This document shows, in pieces, positions 15,394 through 24,048 of a stretch of 64,000 nucleotides of DNA; within the stretch, counting starts at the first letter, position 1, and each line of letters starts with the position of its first letter. The DNA comes from G963720515 sp963720515 (GTDB lineage Bacteria > Actinomycetota > Thermoleophilia > Gaiellales > Gaiellaceae): positions 248,001-312,000 of the forward strand of contig OY970397.1 of assembly GCA_963720515.1 (NCBI GenBank), written 5' to 3'. Made by a program: the position numbers and the translations under genes. Under the pieces are notes generated by a model that saw nothing but the letters and a program-made list of their open reading frames with translations, was not told the origin of the DNA and searched no databases.

Positions 15394-15969
15394 TCGACAA
15401 CCCCGTCGACCGTCTCGCCCGCATCGTGGAGGGCCTCCTCGTCGTGGCCGCGCGGCCGCTGACGACCGACGAGCTCGCCGCCGCGTGCGACGACGACCGG
15501 GACCGCGTGGAAACCGGGATCGCGCTCCTCGTCGGGCGCTACCGCGAGGGCCGGAGCGGCATCATCCTCGAGCAGGTCGGCGGCGGCTGGGCTTTTCGCG
15601 CGGCGCGCGAGGCGGCCGACGCGTGCGCGCGGCTCTTCGAGCGGCCCGTCTCGCGCGGGCTCTCGCAGGCGGCGCTCGAGACGATGGCGGTGATCGCCTA
15701 CCTCGGCCCGGTGAGCCGGCCGGAGATCGCCCGAATCCGCGGCGTCGCGGCCGACTCGGCCGTGGCAGGCCTCGTCGAGCGCGGCCTCGCCCGCGAGGCG
15801 GGCCGAGACTCCGAAGGTGGGGCGGTGCGCTACGAGGCCGACGCCGCTCTTCGACCGCGTGTTCGGCCTCGCCGGCCGCGACGAGCTCCCGAGCCTCGAC
15901 GACCTCGGCGGCGACGCGGAGGAGATCCGCGAGCGGCTCGAGTCAGTCGCCGAGCGCCGCGGCGCTTGA
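15369..15969 (+). CDS. scpB: Segregation and condensation protein B (frameshifted)
   Basis: About 199 residues when repaired; an ScpA partner with two winged-helix domains. Visible motifs are VDRLARIVEGLLVVAARPLT, LEQVGGGWAFRAAREAADAC, LSQAALETMAVIAYLGPVSR and IARIRGVAADSAVAGLVERG. After GGAVRYE the frame becomes Arg-rich. Skipping one base restores TPLFDRVFGLAGRDELPSLD through to TGA 15967-15969. One surplus G near 15835 is inferred. Length 601 (3n+1) agrees. Confidence 0.88.
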
Positions 15970-16016
15970 CCCCGGCGCCCGGTGCGTGCCCAAGACGGCC
16001 GGACGTCGCCCCCATG

Positions 16017-16066
16017 CGTTTGAAGTGGTCATGCTCGGCGCGGAAGCGCCGGGCGGACTTCAAACG
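16017..16066. terminator. Strong bidirectional hairpin between scpB and the GYD gene
   Basis: CGTTTGAAGT (16017-16026) is perfectly complementary to ACTTCAAACG (16057-16066). An inner GGCGC-GGAA-GCGCC stem-loop lies between. It lies between convergent genes and contains the stop codon of the minus-strand gene. Confidence 0.75.
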
Positions 16067-16353
16067 TTCTTGACGATGGCCTCGGCCTGGTCGCGCGTGA
16101 AGCAGCGGAGCGTCTCGGTGGTGACGGCGCCGTGCTTCGACGCCGCGAGGACGATCTGGGCGGCGCTCTCGTCGTCCGGCGCCTCGAAGATCTCGACCAC
16201 GTCGTAGCGGCCGAGCGTCACGTAGACGTCCACGAGCGTGCCGCCGCGGCGCTCGATCTCCCGCTCCGCCTCGTCGATGCGGTCGCGCCAGGCGGGAAGC
16301 CCGCCCAGGCCCTGCGACGAGGTCCACTTCATCAGGGAGATGTAGACGGGCAC
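16060..16353 (-). CDS. GYD domain protein
   Basis: A 97-residue protein starting MPVYISLMKWTSSQGLGGLP, with IERRGGTLVDVYVTLGRYDV followed by VEIFEAPDDESAAQIVLAAS. The LGRYDVV segment corresponds to the glycine-tyrosine-aspartate motif of the GYD family, small dimeric ferredoxin-like proteins of unknown role. It is convergent with scpB and divergent from the M1 peptidase. Confidence 0.85.
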   Translation of the reverse strand: MPVYISLMKWTSSQGLGGLPAWRDRIDEAEREIERRGGTLVDVYVTLGRYDVVEIFEAPDDESAAQIVLAASKHGAVTTETLRCFTRDQAEAIVKNV

Positions 16354-16395
16354 GGCCGAATCATGACGGGTTCTGCAAGCCGTTCCTAGCCGACC

Positions 16396-16423
16396 TTGAC
16401 AATCGGGCCGTGAGGTCTACTCT
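16396..16423 (+). promoter_or_regulatory. Canonical -35/-10 promoter of the M1 peptidase
   Basis: TTGACA (16396-16401), 16-bp spacer, TACTCT (16418-16423), then 9 nt to ATG 16433. This is the clearest sigma-70-type promoter in the window. It anchors reading TANNNT-N6-9-start as leaderless. Confidence 0.8.
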
Positions 16424-16432
16424 CGGTCGCTG

Positions 16433-17803
16433 ATGCGGACCTGGCGTCTCCTCATCGCGGCCGCGGCCCTTGCCCTCGTCTCGGCGGGGCCGGCGTCCGC
16501 CGCGTTCACGCCGGGCACGCCCGGCGTCGGCGATCCGTACTACCCGCTCGCCGGGAACGGCGGCTACGACGTCCAGCACTACAACCTGACGATCGACTGG
16601 ACGCAGACGACCAACCAGATGCGCTCGACGGCCGTCATCACGGCCAGGGCCACGCAGGATCTCTCGCGCTTCGACCTCGACCTCGTCGGCTTCTCGATCC
16701 CGCGGCTCCTCGTGAACGGCGCGCCCGCGACCTTCACGCGGAACGGCCAGGAGCTCGTGATCACGCCGGCAGCGGGCATCCCGAACGGCTCGACGTTCAC
16801 CGTGACCATCGACTACGTGGGCCAGCCGTCCGTCATCACCGATCCGGACAACGCGATCGAGGGCTGGGTGCCGACGCAGGACGGCGCGTTCGTCGTCGGC
16901 GAGCCGCAGGGCTCTCCGGGCTGGTATCCCGCGAACGACACGCCGAAGGACAAGGCCACCTTCGACTTCGCCGTGACCGTCAAGGACGGGCTCACCGTGA
17001 TGTCGAACGGGCGACTCGTCTCGAAGACCTCGTCGGCCGGCAAGACGACCTGGGTCTGGCACGAGGGCGACCCGATGGTCCCGTACCTCGCGACGGCGTC
17101 GGTGGGCAAGTTCGACCTGACCGTCACGACGGTGATGGGAATGCCGAACTACGTGGCGATCGACCCGACACTCTCGACCGGAAACGTGCTCCGCAAGATC
17201 CCGGACATCATCGCGTTCTACACGTCCATCTACGGGCCGTATCCGTTCGACGCGGTCGGCGCGGTCGTGGACGACGCGAAGCAGGTCGGCTACGCGCTCG
17301 AGACGCAGACGAAGCCGTCCTTCGACCGCATGCCGGACGAGGCGACGCTCGCGCACGAGCTCTCCCACCAGTGGTTCGGCGACTCGGTGACGCTCACCTC
17401 GTGGAACGAGATCTGGCTCCACGAAGGCTTCGCGACCTGGTCGGAGTGGATCTGGAGCGAGTACAACGGCCAGAAGACGGCGCACAAGTTCTTCGTGAAC
17501 GACTACAACGTGCCCGCCCAGCAGACCTGGTTCTGGGAGCCGCCGCCCGGCATCCCCGGCGACGCGGCGCACGTCTTCGACGGGACGATCTACGACCGCG
17601 GCGGGATGACGCTCCAGGCGCTCCGCGAGAAGATCGGCGACACCGCGTTCTTCGCGCTCCTCAAGCAGTGGCTCGCGGCGAACCGGCACGGCTCGATCAC
17701 GACGCCGGCATTCGTCGCCATGGCCGAGTCGATCTCCGGCCAGGATCTGGATCACTTCTTCGACGTCTGGCTCTACCAGGCGGCGAAGCCCACGTCCTGG
17801 TAG
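16433..17803 (+). CDS. Secreted M1-family zinc metallopeptidase
   Basis: A 456-residue protein with a signal peptide (about 1-23, ending PASAAF). A beta-rich N-domain follows (YDVQHYNLTIDW, an M1-type opening). The gluzincin domain carries HELSHQWFGDS, with zinc His residues and catalytic Glu near residue 308. NEIWLHEGFATWSEW supplies the third zinc ligand. An exopeptidase exopocket motif of the GAMEN type is not evident; VGYALETQTKPS occupies that area. The protein is shorter than classical aminopeptidase N, as many secreted actinobacterial M1 enzymes are. Extracellular peptide hydrolysis is inferred. Confidence 0.9.
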   Translation: MRTWRLLIAAAALALVSAGPASAAFTPGTPGVGDPYYPLAGNGGYDVQHYNLTIDWTQTTNQMRSTAVITARATQDLSRFDLDLVGFSIPRLLVNGAPATFTRNGQELVITPAAGIPNGSTFTVTIDYVGQPSVITDPDNAIEGWVPTQDGAFVVGEPQGSPGWYPANDTPKDKATFDFAVTVKDGLTVMSNGRLVSKTSSAGKTTWVWHEGDPMVPYLATASVGKFDLTVTTVMGMPNYVAIDPTLSTGNVLRKIPDIIAFYTSIYGPYPFDAVGAVVDDAKQVGYALETQTKPSFDRMPDEATLAHELSHQWFGDSVTLTSWNEIWLHEGFATWSEWIWSEYNGQKTAHKFFVNDYNVPAQQTWFWEPPPGIPGDAAHVFDGTIYDRGGMTLQALREKIGDTAFFALLKQWLAANRHGSITTPAFVAMAESISGQDLDHFFDVWLYQAAKPTSW

Positions 17804-17812
17804 CACTCGCGC

Positions 17813-17818
17813 TACGAT
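17813..17818 (+). promoter_or_regulatory. -10 box, gene 17826
   Basis: TACGAT is 7 nt before ATG 17826. Confidence 0.45.
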
Positions 17819-17825
17819 CGACCCG

Positions 17826-18299
17826 ATGACCGCGACGCTGGCGCCTCCTGAGCCGGCCGTCGAGGAGCTCGAGTCCGCGCTCTTCGACGACGAAGAGCTT
17901 GCGCGGCTTCTCGCGCCGACCGCAGCGCCCCCTCGGCGGTCGTGGCTTCGCCGCCACTACGACGTTCTCGCGCGGGCAGTGATCTTCGGCTGGCCGGCGT
18001 TCATCCTCTTCCTGGCGCTCTTCGAGCCGGTCTCGACGGGCATTCCGCGGCCGCTCTGGGTGGACATCGCGAGCGCGGCGATCCTCATCGGCCTTCCGAT
18101 CCTCGCGTTCACCGGCTCGGCATTTCCGACGCCCGCGTTCCTCGGCTCCGCGTTGCTCGGCGGGCTCGGGATCGCGGTGGGGATCGCGTGCCGGGCGACC
18201 GCGCACCATCTCGGGCCGTGGTGGATCGTCGAGACGGCCGGCTTCGCCGCCATCACGGCGCTGAGCGTCGCCTGCGTCACCGCCCGCGTCCGGCGCTGA
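17826..18299 (+). CDS. Membrane protein of unknown function
   Basis: A 157-residue protein. An acidic cytoplasmic N-terminus (1-45) is followed by four hydrophobic segments (about 53-70, 80-98, 102-122 and 133-152). No catalytic motif is recognised. It ends 7 bases before the pseudouridine synthase gene, so co-transcription is likely. Confidence 0.65.
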   Translation: MTATLAPPEPAVEELESALFDDEELARLLAPTAAPPRRSWLRRHYDVLARAVIFGWPAFILFLALFEPVSTGIPRPLWVDIASAAILIGLPILAFTGSAFPTPAFLGSALLGGLGIAVGIACRATAHHLGPWWIVETAGFAAITALSVACVTARVRR

Positions 18300-18306
18300 C
18301 CGGCCC

Positions 18307-18987
18307 GTGCGGCTGAACGCCTACCTCGCGCGGGCGGGCGTCGCGTCGCGGCGCGGGGCGGAGGAGCTGATCCGCGCCGGGCGCGTCCGCGTGAACGGGG
18401 AGGAGGCCGGCCTCGTGACGTTCGTGGATGCGGGAGACCGGGTCGAGCTGGACGGCGTCGAGCTCGCGCCCGAGCCGCTCGTCTACGTGCTGCTGCACAA
18501 GCCGACCGGTGTCGTCACGACGGCGAGCGACCCGCACGGGCGCCCGACCGTCGTCGGGCTCGTCGGACACGAGCGGCGCATCGTCCCGGTCGGTCGCCTC
18601 GACACCGACACGACCGGCGCACTGCTCCTCACGAACGACGGGCCGCTCGCCCACGCGCTCGCCCACCCGCGCTACGAGGTGGACAAGGTCTACGAGGCCG
18701 ACGTCGAGGGCGAGCCGGACGACGAGGTCTTGCGACGGCTCGCGGAGGGCGTCGAGCTCGAGGACGGGATGACCGCGCCCGCCCGCGTGCGCCGCCTCGG
18801 GCCCTCGCGCGTGGAGCTCGTGCTCCACGAGGGGCGAAAGCACCAGGTAAAGCGGATGCTCGAGGCGGTCGGCCATCCCGTACGGCGGCTGCACCGGCCG
18901 AGCTACGCGGGGCTCGGGCTCGAGGGTCTCGCGCCCGGCGAGTGGCGCGAGCTCACGCCGGACGAGGTCGCCTCGCTCCGGCGCTGA
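18307..18987 (+). CDS. RsuA/RluB-family pseudouridine synthase
   Basis: A 226-residue rRNA-modifying enzyme. The N-terminal S4 RNA-binding domain (about 1-58) reads MRLNAYLARAGVASRRGAEE and IRAGRVRVNGEEA. The catalytic domain has LLHKPTGVVTTASDP, the catalytic-Asp motif GRLDTDTTGALLLTNDG and HEGRKHQVKRMLEAVGHPV. It isomerises a specific uridine of 16S or 23S rRNA. RluB (23S) is the more common member in Gram-positives, but the target is not decidable here. Confidence 0.9.
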   Translation: MRLNAYLARAGVASRRGAEELIRAGRVRVNGEEAGLVTFVDAGDRVELDGVELAPEPLVYVLLHKPTGVVTTASDPHGRPTVVGLVGHERRIVPVGRLDTDTTGALLLTNDGPLAHALAHPRYEVDKVYEADVEGEPDDEVLRRLAEGVELEDGMTAPARVRRLGPSRVELVLHEGRKHQVKRMLEAVGHPVRRLHRPSYAGLGLEGLAPGEWRELTPDEVASLRR

Positions 18988-19101
18988 CCCCGTTTCTTTC
19001 GGCCCTCCACGTCGCACAATTGGCCCTGTCCTGGCCGCACAGGAAGGAGCGCGGCGCCGAAGGTAGAGCGCTTGTTAGCCGCCGGAGACACCTTCGCCGC
19101 G

Positions 19102-19214
19102 CTGTGCACGAATCGGCACAAGATCTGTCCGTTTGGGACGCAGACAAGCCAGCGCTTCGGCGTTAGCCTAGGCGGCGAGAAGGGGGCGGGTCGGGAGCCC
19201 GAATCAGACGCGCG
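19102..19214 (+). promoter_or_regulatory. Phased-repeat promoter element, copy 2 (hairpin module C)
   Basis: CTGTGCACGAATCGGCACA is followed by a GCAGACA stretch and TAGCCT (19164-19169). Then comes module C: a GGGGGCGGG run, TCGGGAGCCCGAATCAGACG (19191-19210) and a GC-rich inverted repeat. Module C recurs at 48648 and 58777. The element points toward the 3' end of the oppositely oriented trpS, so it is not a trpS promoter. A small RNA of up to ~70 nt is inferred. Confidence 0.5.
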
Positions 19215-19244
19215 CGTGAATCAGCGCGCCGCGCGCTCGCCTGT

Positions 19245-20270
19245 TTAGAGCCCGTTCTTGGGGCGCGCCGCGCCGAACATCCGCCCGGCGTCCGACCGGA
19301 CGAAGCCCATGCGGTCGAGGATCGTGTCGAGCGTCGGCTGCGACGCCTCGCGCGCCTTCGCGGCGCCCAGGGCGAGGAGGCGCTGGAGCTCCCGCTCGTC
19401 CGCGCGGAGCGCCTGGTAGCGCTCCTGGATCGGGGCGAGGAGCTCGACGACCGACTCGCCAACGGCCTCCTTGAAGCTGCCGTAGCCCTGGCCGTCGAAC
19501 TCGGCTTCGATCGCGTCCATGTCGGTGCCGGTCGCGACGGACATGATCTCGATCAGGTTCGTGATCCCCGGCTTGTCGTCGCCGCGGCGGATCTCCGAGC
19601 CCGAGTCGGTCACAGCGCTCTTGAACTTCTTGCGGACGACGTCGGGCTCGTCGAGCATCCGCACCGTGCCCTGCGGCGACCCGCCCGTGGTGGACATCTT
19701 CCGCTCAGGCTCCTGAAGGTCCATGATCCGGCCGCCGACCGACGGGGCGATCATCTTCGGCAGAGCGAACGTCTCGCCGTAGCGCGAGTTGAACCGCTCG
19801 GCGACGTCGCGGGCGAGCTCGATGTGCTGGCGCTGGTCCTCGCCGACCGGGACCGCGTCGGTCTGGTAGAGCAGGATGTCGGCCGCCTGGAGGACGGGAT
19901 ACGTGAAGAGGCTGGACGAGACGAACTCCTGCCGGTCGGCCTTGTCCTTGAACTGGGTCATCCGGCGCAGCTCGCCGAAGCTCGTGACCGAGCCCAGGAG
20001 CCAAGCAGCTTCCGGGTGCGCGGGGTTGTGGCTCTGGATGAAGACGGTCGAGCGCTCGGGGTCGAGCCCGGTCGCGAAGAGCATCGCGGCGAGGTCGAGG
20101 CAGGCCTCGCGGAGCTCCACCGGGTCGTACTCGACCGAGATCGAGTGCAGGTCGACGATGCAGAAGAACGCGTCGCCCTGCTCCTGCGTCGCCGCGTACT
20201 GGCGGAAGCCGCCCGAGTAGTTCCCGAGATGCTTGTCGCCGGTCGGCTGGATGCCCGAGAAGATCCTCAC
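19245..20270 (-). CDS. trpS: Tryptophanyl-tRNA synthetase
   Basis: A 341-residue class I aminoacyl-tRNA synthetase that charges tRNA-Trp. It starts VRIFSGIQPTGDKHLGNYSG, where GDKHLGN replaces the HIGH motif. KMSTT is the KMSKS-type loop (EPERKMSTTGGSPQG). VPVGEDQRQHIELARDVAER binds substrate. GTG 20270 is chosen because the longer frame adds nonsense and TAGTTT lies 8 nt upstream. It is divergent from DAHP synthase with only 28 bases between starts. Confidence 0.95.
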   Translation of the reverse strand: MRIFSGIQPTGDKHLGNYSGGFRQYAATQEQGDAFFCIVDLHSISVEYDPVELREACLDLAAMLFATGLDPERSTVFIQSHNPAHPEAAWLLGSVTSFGELRRMTQFKDKADRQEFVSSSLFTYPVLQAADILLYQTDAVPVGEDQRQHIELARDVAERFNSRYGETFALPKMIAPSVGGRIMDLQEPERKMSTTGGSPQGTVRMLDEPDVVRKKFKSAVTDSGSEIRRGDDKPGITNLIEIMSVATGTDMDAIEAEFDGQGYGSFKEAVGESVVELLAPIQERYQALRADERELQRLLALGAAKAREASQPTLDTILDRMGFVRSDAGRMFGAARPKNGL

Positions 20271-20278
20271 GACGGGGC

Positions 20279-20288
20279 AAACTACACT
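20279..20288. promoter_or_regulatory. Overlapping divergent -10 boxes of trpS and DAHP synthase
   Basis: Minus-strand TAGTTT (20279-20284) is 8 nt before the trpS GTG. Plus-strand TACACT (20283-20288) is 10 nt before ATG 20299. The two hexamers share two base pairs, so polymerase binding should be mutually exclusive. Confidence 0.5.
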
Positions 20289-20298
20289 CCGAATACGT

Positions 20299-21339
20299 AT
20301 GGCAGTGACCGGATCTCCCGAGCTCCTGATCGTCATGGGCGCGGCCGCGACCACCGAGCAGGTGGAGGACGTGGTCGCGCGCCTCGCCGAGGCGGGCGCC
20401 GACGCGCACGTCACGCCGGGGAAGGACGCCACGGTGATCGGAGCGATCGGCGAGCGCGATCTCCTGTCGCAGCTTCCGCTCGAGAGCTACCCCGGCGTCG
20501 AGCAGGTGCTGCCGATCCTGAAGCCGTACAAGCTCGTCTCGAAGGAGATGCGGAGCGGCCCCACCGTGATCGACGTGCGGGGGCGGCGCGTGGGCGACGG
20601 CTACTTCGGGTTGATCGCAGGGCCCTGTTCCGTGGAATACAGGGAGCAGACGATGGAGGCGGCGCACGCGGTGCGCGACGCGGGCGCGTCCATGCTCCGC
20701 GGCGGTGCGTTCAAGCCGCGCTCCTCGCCGTACGCGTTCCAGGGGCTCGGCCAGGAGGGGCTCGACATCCTGAAGGAGGCGCGGGAGGAGACCGGCCTGC
20801 CGATCGTGACCGAGCTCATGGACGCGCGCGACGTCGAGGCGGTCGTGGACGCGGCCGACGTGATCCAGATCGGCGCGCGGAACATGCAGAACTTCACGCT
20901 CCTCGCGGAGGTCGGCCGCTCCGGCAAGGCGGTGCTCCTGAAGCGCGGCGCGTCGGCGACGATCGAGGAGCTCCTCATGGCGGCCGAGTACGTGCTGCGT
21001 GAGGGGAACTCGGAGGTCATGCTCTGCGAGCGCGGCATCCGCACGTTCGAGCGGGCGACGCGCTTCACGCTCGACCTCGGCGCCGTGCCCGTGCTGAAGC
21101 TCGAGACGCACCTCCCCGTGATCGTCGATCCGTCGCACGCAGCGGGCCGGCGCGACCTCGTGGCGCCGCTGGCGCGAGCGGCGGTTGCGGCCGGCGCGGA
21201 CGGGATCATCGTCGAGGTGCACCCGAGGCCGGACGAGGCGCTCTCGGACGCGTCCCAGCAGATCCCCTCGGCGGAGTTCGCGCGCTTCGCAGACGAGATC
21301 CGCGCACTCGCCTCGCTGATGGGCAAGGTCATCGGCTAG
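20299..21339 (+). CDS. aroF: 3-deoxy-7-phosphoheptulonate synthase (DAHP synthase, KDPS-like type)
   Basis: A 346-residue enzyme that condenses PEP and erythrose-4-phosphate, the first step of the shikimate pathway. The N-terminal ferredoxin-like regulatory domain (about 1-75, TTEQVEDVVARLAEAGADAH) is typical of the Bacillus/Thermotoga class. The TIM barrel has GPCSVE, RGGAFKPRSSPYAFQGLG, QIGARNMQNFTLL, LLKRG and VDPSHAAGRRDLV. tyrA follows 21 bases downstream. The regulatory domain may confer feedback control by aromatic amino acids. Confidence 0.93.
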   Translation: MAVTGSPELLIVMGAAATTEQVEDVVARLAEAGADAHVTPGKDATVIGAIGERDLLSQLPLESYPGVEQVLPILKPYKLVSKEMRSGPTVIDVRGRRVGDGYFGLIAGPCSVEYREQTMEAAHAVRDAGASMLRGGAFKPRSSPYAFQGLGQEGLDILKEAREETGLPIVTELMDARDVEAVVDAADVIQIGARNMQNFTLLAEVGRSGKAVLLKRGASATIEELLMAAEYVLREGNSEVMLCERGIRTFERATRFTLDLGAVPVLKLETHLPVIVDPSHAAGRRDLVAPLARAAVAAGADGIIVEVHPRPDEALSDASQQIPSAEFARFADEIRALASLMGKVIG

Positions 21340-21360
21340 CCCCGCGGCGCGGAGGACCTC

Positions 21361-22467
21361 ATGACGGACGTCTCGCGGCTCGCCATCGTCGGCACCGGCC
21401 TGATCGGGGCCTCGATCGGCCTGGCCGCGAAGGCGGCGGGGGTCGGGTCCGTTGTCGGGTACGACGCGAACGTCGATGCGCTCGGCGTGGCGCGGGAGCG
21501 CGGCGCCGTGGACGAGGCGGCCGCCTCGCTCGCGGATGCGGTGGACGGCGCGGACCTCGCCGTGGTGGCGACGCCGGTGGCGACGCTCGCGGCCGCGGTC
21601 GGCGCGACGCTCGCGGCGAGCGGGGACGGGACGACCGTGACGGACGTCGGCTCGACCAAGCGGGCCGTGTGCTCGTCGGTCGAGGAGCGCGCGCGGTTCA
21701 TCGGCGGGCATCCCGTGTCCGGCTCGGAGGCGCACGGCCCGGAGCACGCGCGCGGCGAGATCTTCGAGGGCGCCACGTGGTACCTGACGCCGGTCTCCGA
21801 GACGGATCCGGCGCGCTACAAGCGGCTGCACGGGTTCGTCGCGTCGCTCGGCGCCGTCCCGGTCGCCGTGGACCCGCGCGCGCACGACCGGCTCGTCGCG
21901 CTGACCTCGCACGTCCCGCACGCGCTCGCGAACGTCCTCGCGAACCAGGTCGGCTCCGTCCGGGTGGACGGGCACGAGCCGCTGGCCGGCGCCGGCGGGT
22001 CGCTGCGGGACATGACGCGCGTCGCCGGCGCGAACCCGCGGATCTGGGTGGACATCTTCCTCGAGAACGCCGACGAGCTCTCGAGCGCGCTGGCCGAGCA
22101 CCGGCGGCGCGTCGAGGAGGTCGAGCGCGCGCTCGCCGAGGGCGACGCCGGCTACCTCGCGCGCTGGATCGGCGAGGCGGCGCAGCACCGGCGGCGGATG
22201 CTCGAGACCTCGTACCCCGATCCCGGTTCGCTCCAGCGGCTGCGGGTGCACGTGCCCGACCGGCCGGGCGTGCTCTCCGGGATCACGCAGGCGCTCGGCG
22301 CGGAGGGGATCAACATCGAGGACTTCGACCTCCACCACATGACGCCGGAGCGCGGCGGCACGCTCGTCATCCTCGTCGCCGGGGAGAAGGAGGCGCTGCG
22401 CGCCGCCGACCTCCTCGAGGCGCAGGGCTACGCGGTCGTCGTCACGCCGGTCCTCGAGGACGAGTAG
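21361..22467 (+). CDS. tyrA: Prephenate dehydrogenase with ACT domain
   Basis: A 368-residue enzyme of tyrosine synthesis (prephenate + NAD(P) to hydroxyphenylpyruvate). The Rossmann domain has VGTGLIGASIGLAAKAAGVG and TDVGSTKRAV. The helical domain carries FIGGHPVSGSEAHGPEHARG and LTSHVPHALANVLANQ with the catalytic-site His. The C-terminal ACT domain (about 290-366) starts LRVHVPDRPGVLSGITQALG, for likely Tyr feedback. It is part of an aroF-tyrA-(element)-aroA-cmk run. Confidence 0.94.
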   Translation: MTDVSRLAIVGTGLIGASIGLAAKAAGVGSVVGYDANVDALGVARERGAVDEAAASLADAVDGADLAVVATPVATLAAAVGATLAASGDGTTVTDVGSTKRAVCSSVEERARFIGGHPVSGSEAHGPEHARGEIFEGATWYLTPVSETDPARYKRLHGFVASLGAVPVAVDPRAHDRLVALTSHVPHALANVLANQVGSVRVDGHEPLAGAGGSLRDMTRVAGANPRIWVDIFLENADELSSALAEHRRRVEEVERALAEGDAGYLARWIGEAAQHRRRMLETSYPDPGSLQRLRVHVPDRPGVLSGITQALGAEGINIEDFDLHHMTPERGGTLVILVAGEKEALRAADLLEAQGYAVVVTPVLEDE

Positions 22468-22471
22468 GGCT

Positions 22472-22494
22472 CCCGCGCCGGGCAACCCGGCGGG
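22472..22494 (+). terminator. Hairpin after tyrA
   Basis: GCCGGG (22477-22482), loop CAA, CCCGGC (22486-22491), extended by CCC and GGG outside a 2-nt bulge. It starts 5 bases after the tyrA stop. No U-tract. Confidence 0.6.
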
Positions 22495-22522
22495 TGCGTT
22501 CCGTAGGGTGGGGGCGTGCTAG

Positions 22523-22640
22523 AACCGGCGCGCTTCCGGCACGATTTCGGCACACGGGCGCCCCGCGCGCGGGGCTATCGTGACTCTGGGGACGCGCGCT
22601 CCCCCAAGGGGGGAGTACGCCTCGGGGGAGACATGGCCGG
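22523..22640 (+). promoter_or_regulatory. Phased-repeat promoter element, copy 3 (hairpin module A), upstream of aroA
   Basis: CCGGCACGATTTCGGCACA repeats are followed by a GCCCCGCGCGCGGGGC palindrome and TATCGT (22576-22581). Module A follows: CTCCCCC-AA-GGGGGGAG (22599-22615), then a conserved tail ending GACATGGC. It points at aroA with a ~170-base leader. A CAGACA -35 is absent here. It could be the aroA promoter with a structured leader. Confidence 0.5.
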
Positions 22641-22757
22641 TCGGGCCGCGGCTGTCCGCGCCACGGCCGGTTGCCTGGCACCGGGGCATGTCCCCCGGGG
22701 CCAGGGCAGGGGTCTGACCGCGGTCGTGTCCGGAAGGGGCGTGGCCAAGGAGGGCTC

Positions 22758-24041
22758 GTGCACATAGCGCCCGCCGCCTCGCTCGTCGGCGACCTCGCCG
22801 TGCCGGGTGACAAGTCGATCTCGCACCGGGCGCTCATCCTCGGCGGGCTCGCCGACGGCGACTCCGAGGTGCGCGGCTTCGGCGCCTCGGCCGACACGCT
22901 CGCGACCGCGGACGCGATGCAGGCGCTCGGCGCCGACGTCGAGCTCGACGGGGAGACCGTCCGCATCACCGGTGCCGGGCTGCGCGGGCTCACGCCGCCA
23001 GGCGGGCCGATCGACTGCGCGAACGCCGGCACGCTCATGCGGCTCCTGCCGGGCGCGCTCGCCGGCCAGACGGGACGGTTCGTCCTGACGGGCGACGAGT
23101 CCCTCTCGCGCCGCCCGCTCGACCGCGTCGCCGACCCACTCCGCGAGATGGGCGCGACTCTCAAGACGACCGACGGGCACGCTCCGCTCATCGTGGACGG
23201 CGGGCCGCTCCGCCCGATCCGCTACGAGCTGCCGGTCGCAAGCGCGCAGGTGAAGTCCGCGATCCTGCTCGCAGGGCTCCTCGCCGAGGACGGGCCGACC
23301 ACGGTCGTCGAGCGCCACCCGAGCCGCGACCACACCGAGCGGCTGCTGTCCGCCATGGGCGCGCGCATCACGACGAGCCCGCGCCAGGCGGCCGTCTGGC
23401 CGGCCGAGCGGCTGCGGCCGATCGACCTCGCGATCCCCGGCGACTTCTCCTCCGCCGCGCCGTTCATCGTCGCGGCCACGCTGCTGAACGGCTCGAGCCT
23501 GCGCATCCACGACGTCGGCGTGAACCCGACGCGCACCGGCCTCCTCTCCGTGCTCGAGCGCATGGGCGCCCGCGTCTCGCTCTTCAACCGGCGCAGCGAG
23601 GCCGGAGAGCCGGTCGCCGACATCGAGGTCGTCCCGGCCGAGCTCGTCGCGACGAGCATCCCGCCGTCCGAGGTGCCGCTCCTCGTGGACGAGCTGCCGC
23701 TCTTCGCGCTCGTCGCGTCGATGGCGCGCGGGGAAAGCGTGGTGCGCGGCGCGCAGGAGCTGCGCGTCAAGGAGTCCGACCGGCTCGAGGCCGTGAAGGA
23801 CGTGCTGCGCCCGATCGGCGTGCGGATCGAGACGACCGCCGACGGCATGCGGATCCGCGGCGTCCCCGCCCGGCCGCGCGGCGACACCGCCGTGGACGCC
23901 CGCGGCGACCACCGGATCGCCATGCTCGCGGCGATCGCGGGCGTCGTCTCGCGCGAGGGCATCGAGATCCGCGACCCGGAGTGCGTGGCCGTCAGCTACC
24001 CGGAGTTCTTCTCCGTGCTCGATTCCGTCGCGCTGCGATGA
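22758..24041 (+). CDS. aroA: 3-phosphoshikimate 1-carboxyvinyltransferase (EPSP synthase)
   Basis: A 427-residue enzyme that joins PEP to shikimate-3-phosphate. Motifs are VPGDKSISHRALILGGLADG (substrate-binding Lys/Ser/Arg), NAGTLMRLLPG, LTGDESLSRRPLDRV, AQVKSAILLAGLLAE, RDHTERLL, VKESDRLEAV and DHRIAMLAAI. NAGTLMRL keeps the NAGT(A/L) PEP-site pattern. GTG 22758 is set by AAGGAGGG ending 3 nt upstream. It is transcribed with cmk, 7 bases downstream. Confidence 0.95.
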   Translation: MHIAPAASLVGDLAVPGDKSISHRALILGGLADGDSEVRGFGASADTLATADAMQALGADVELDGETVRITGAGLRGLTPPGGPIDCANAGTLMRLLPGALAGQTGRFVLTGDESLSRRPLDRVADPLREMGATLKTTDGHAPLIVDGGPLRPIRYELPVASAQVKSAILLAGLLAEDGPTTVVERHPSRDHTERLLSAMGARITTSPRQAAVWPAERLRPIDLAIPGDFSSAAPFIVAATLLNGSSLRIHDVGVNPTRTGLLSVLERMGARVSLFNRRSEAGEPVADIEVVPAELVATSIPPSEVPLLVDELPLFALVASMARGESVVRGAQELRVKESDRLEAVKDVLRPIGVRIETTADGMRIRGVPARPRGDTAVDARGDHRIAMLAAIAGVVSREGIEIRDPECVAVSYPEFFSVLDSVALR

Positions 24042-24048
24042 TGCGGCC

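Noticed and set aside
22632..22767. Small conserved peptide starting at the ATG of GACATGGC in module A
   Set aside because: The frames after this ATG do not agree between copies 3, 4 and 5 beyond the first two codons.
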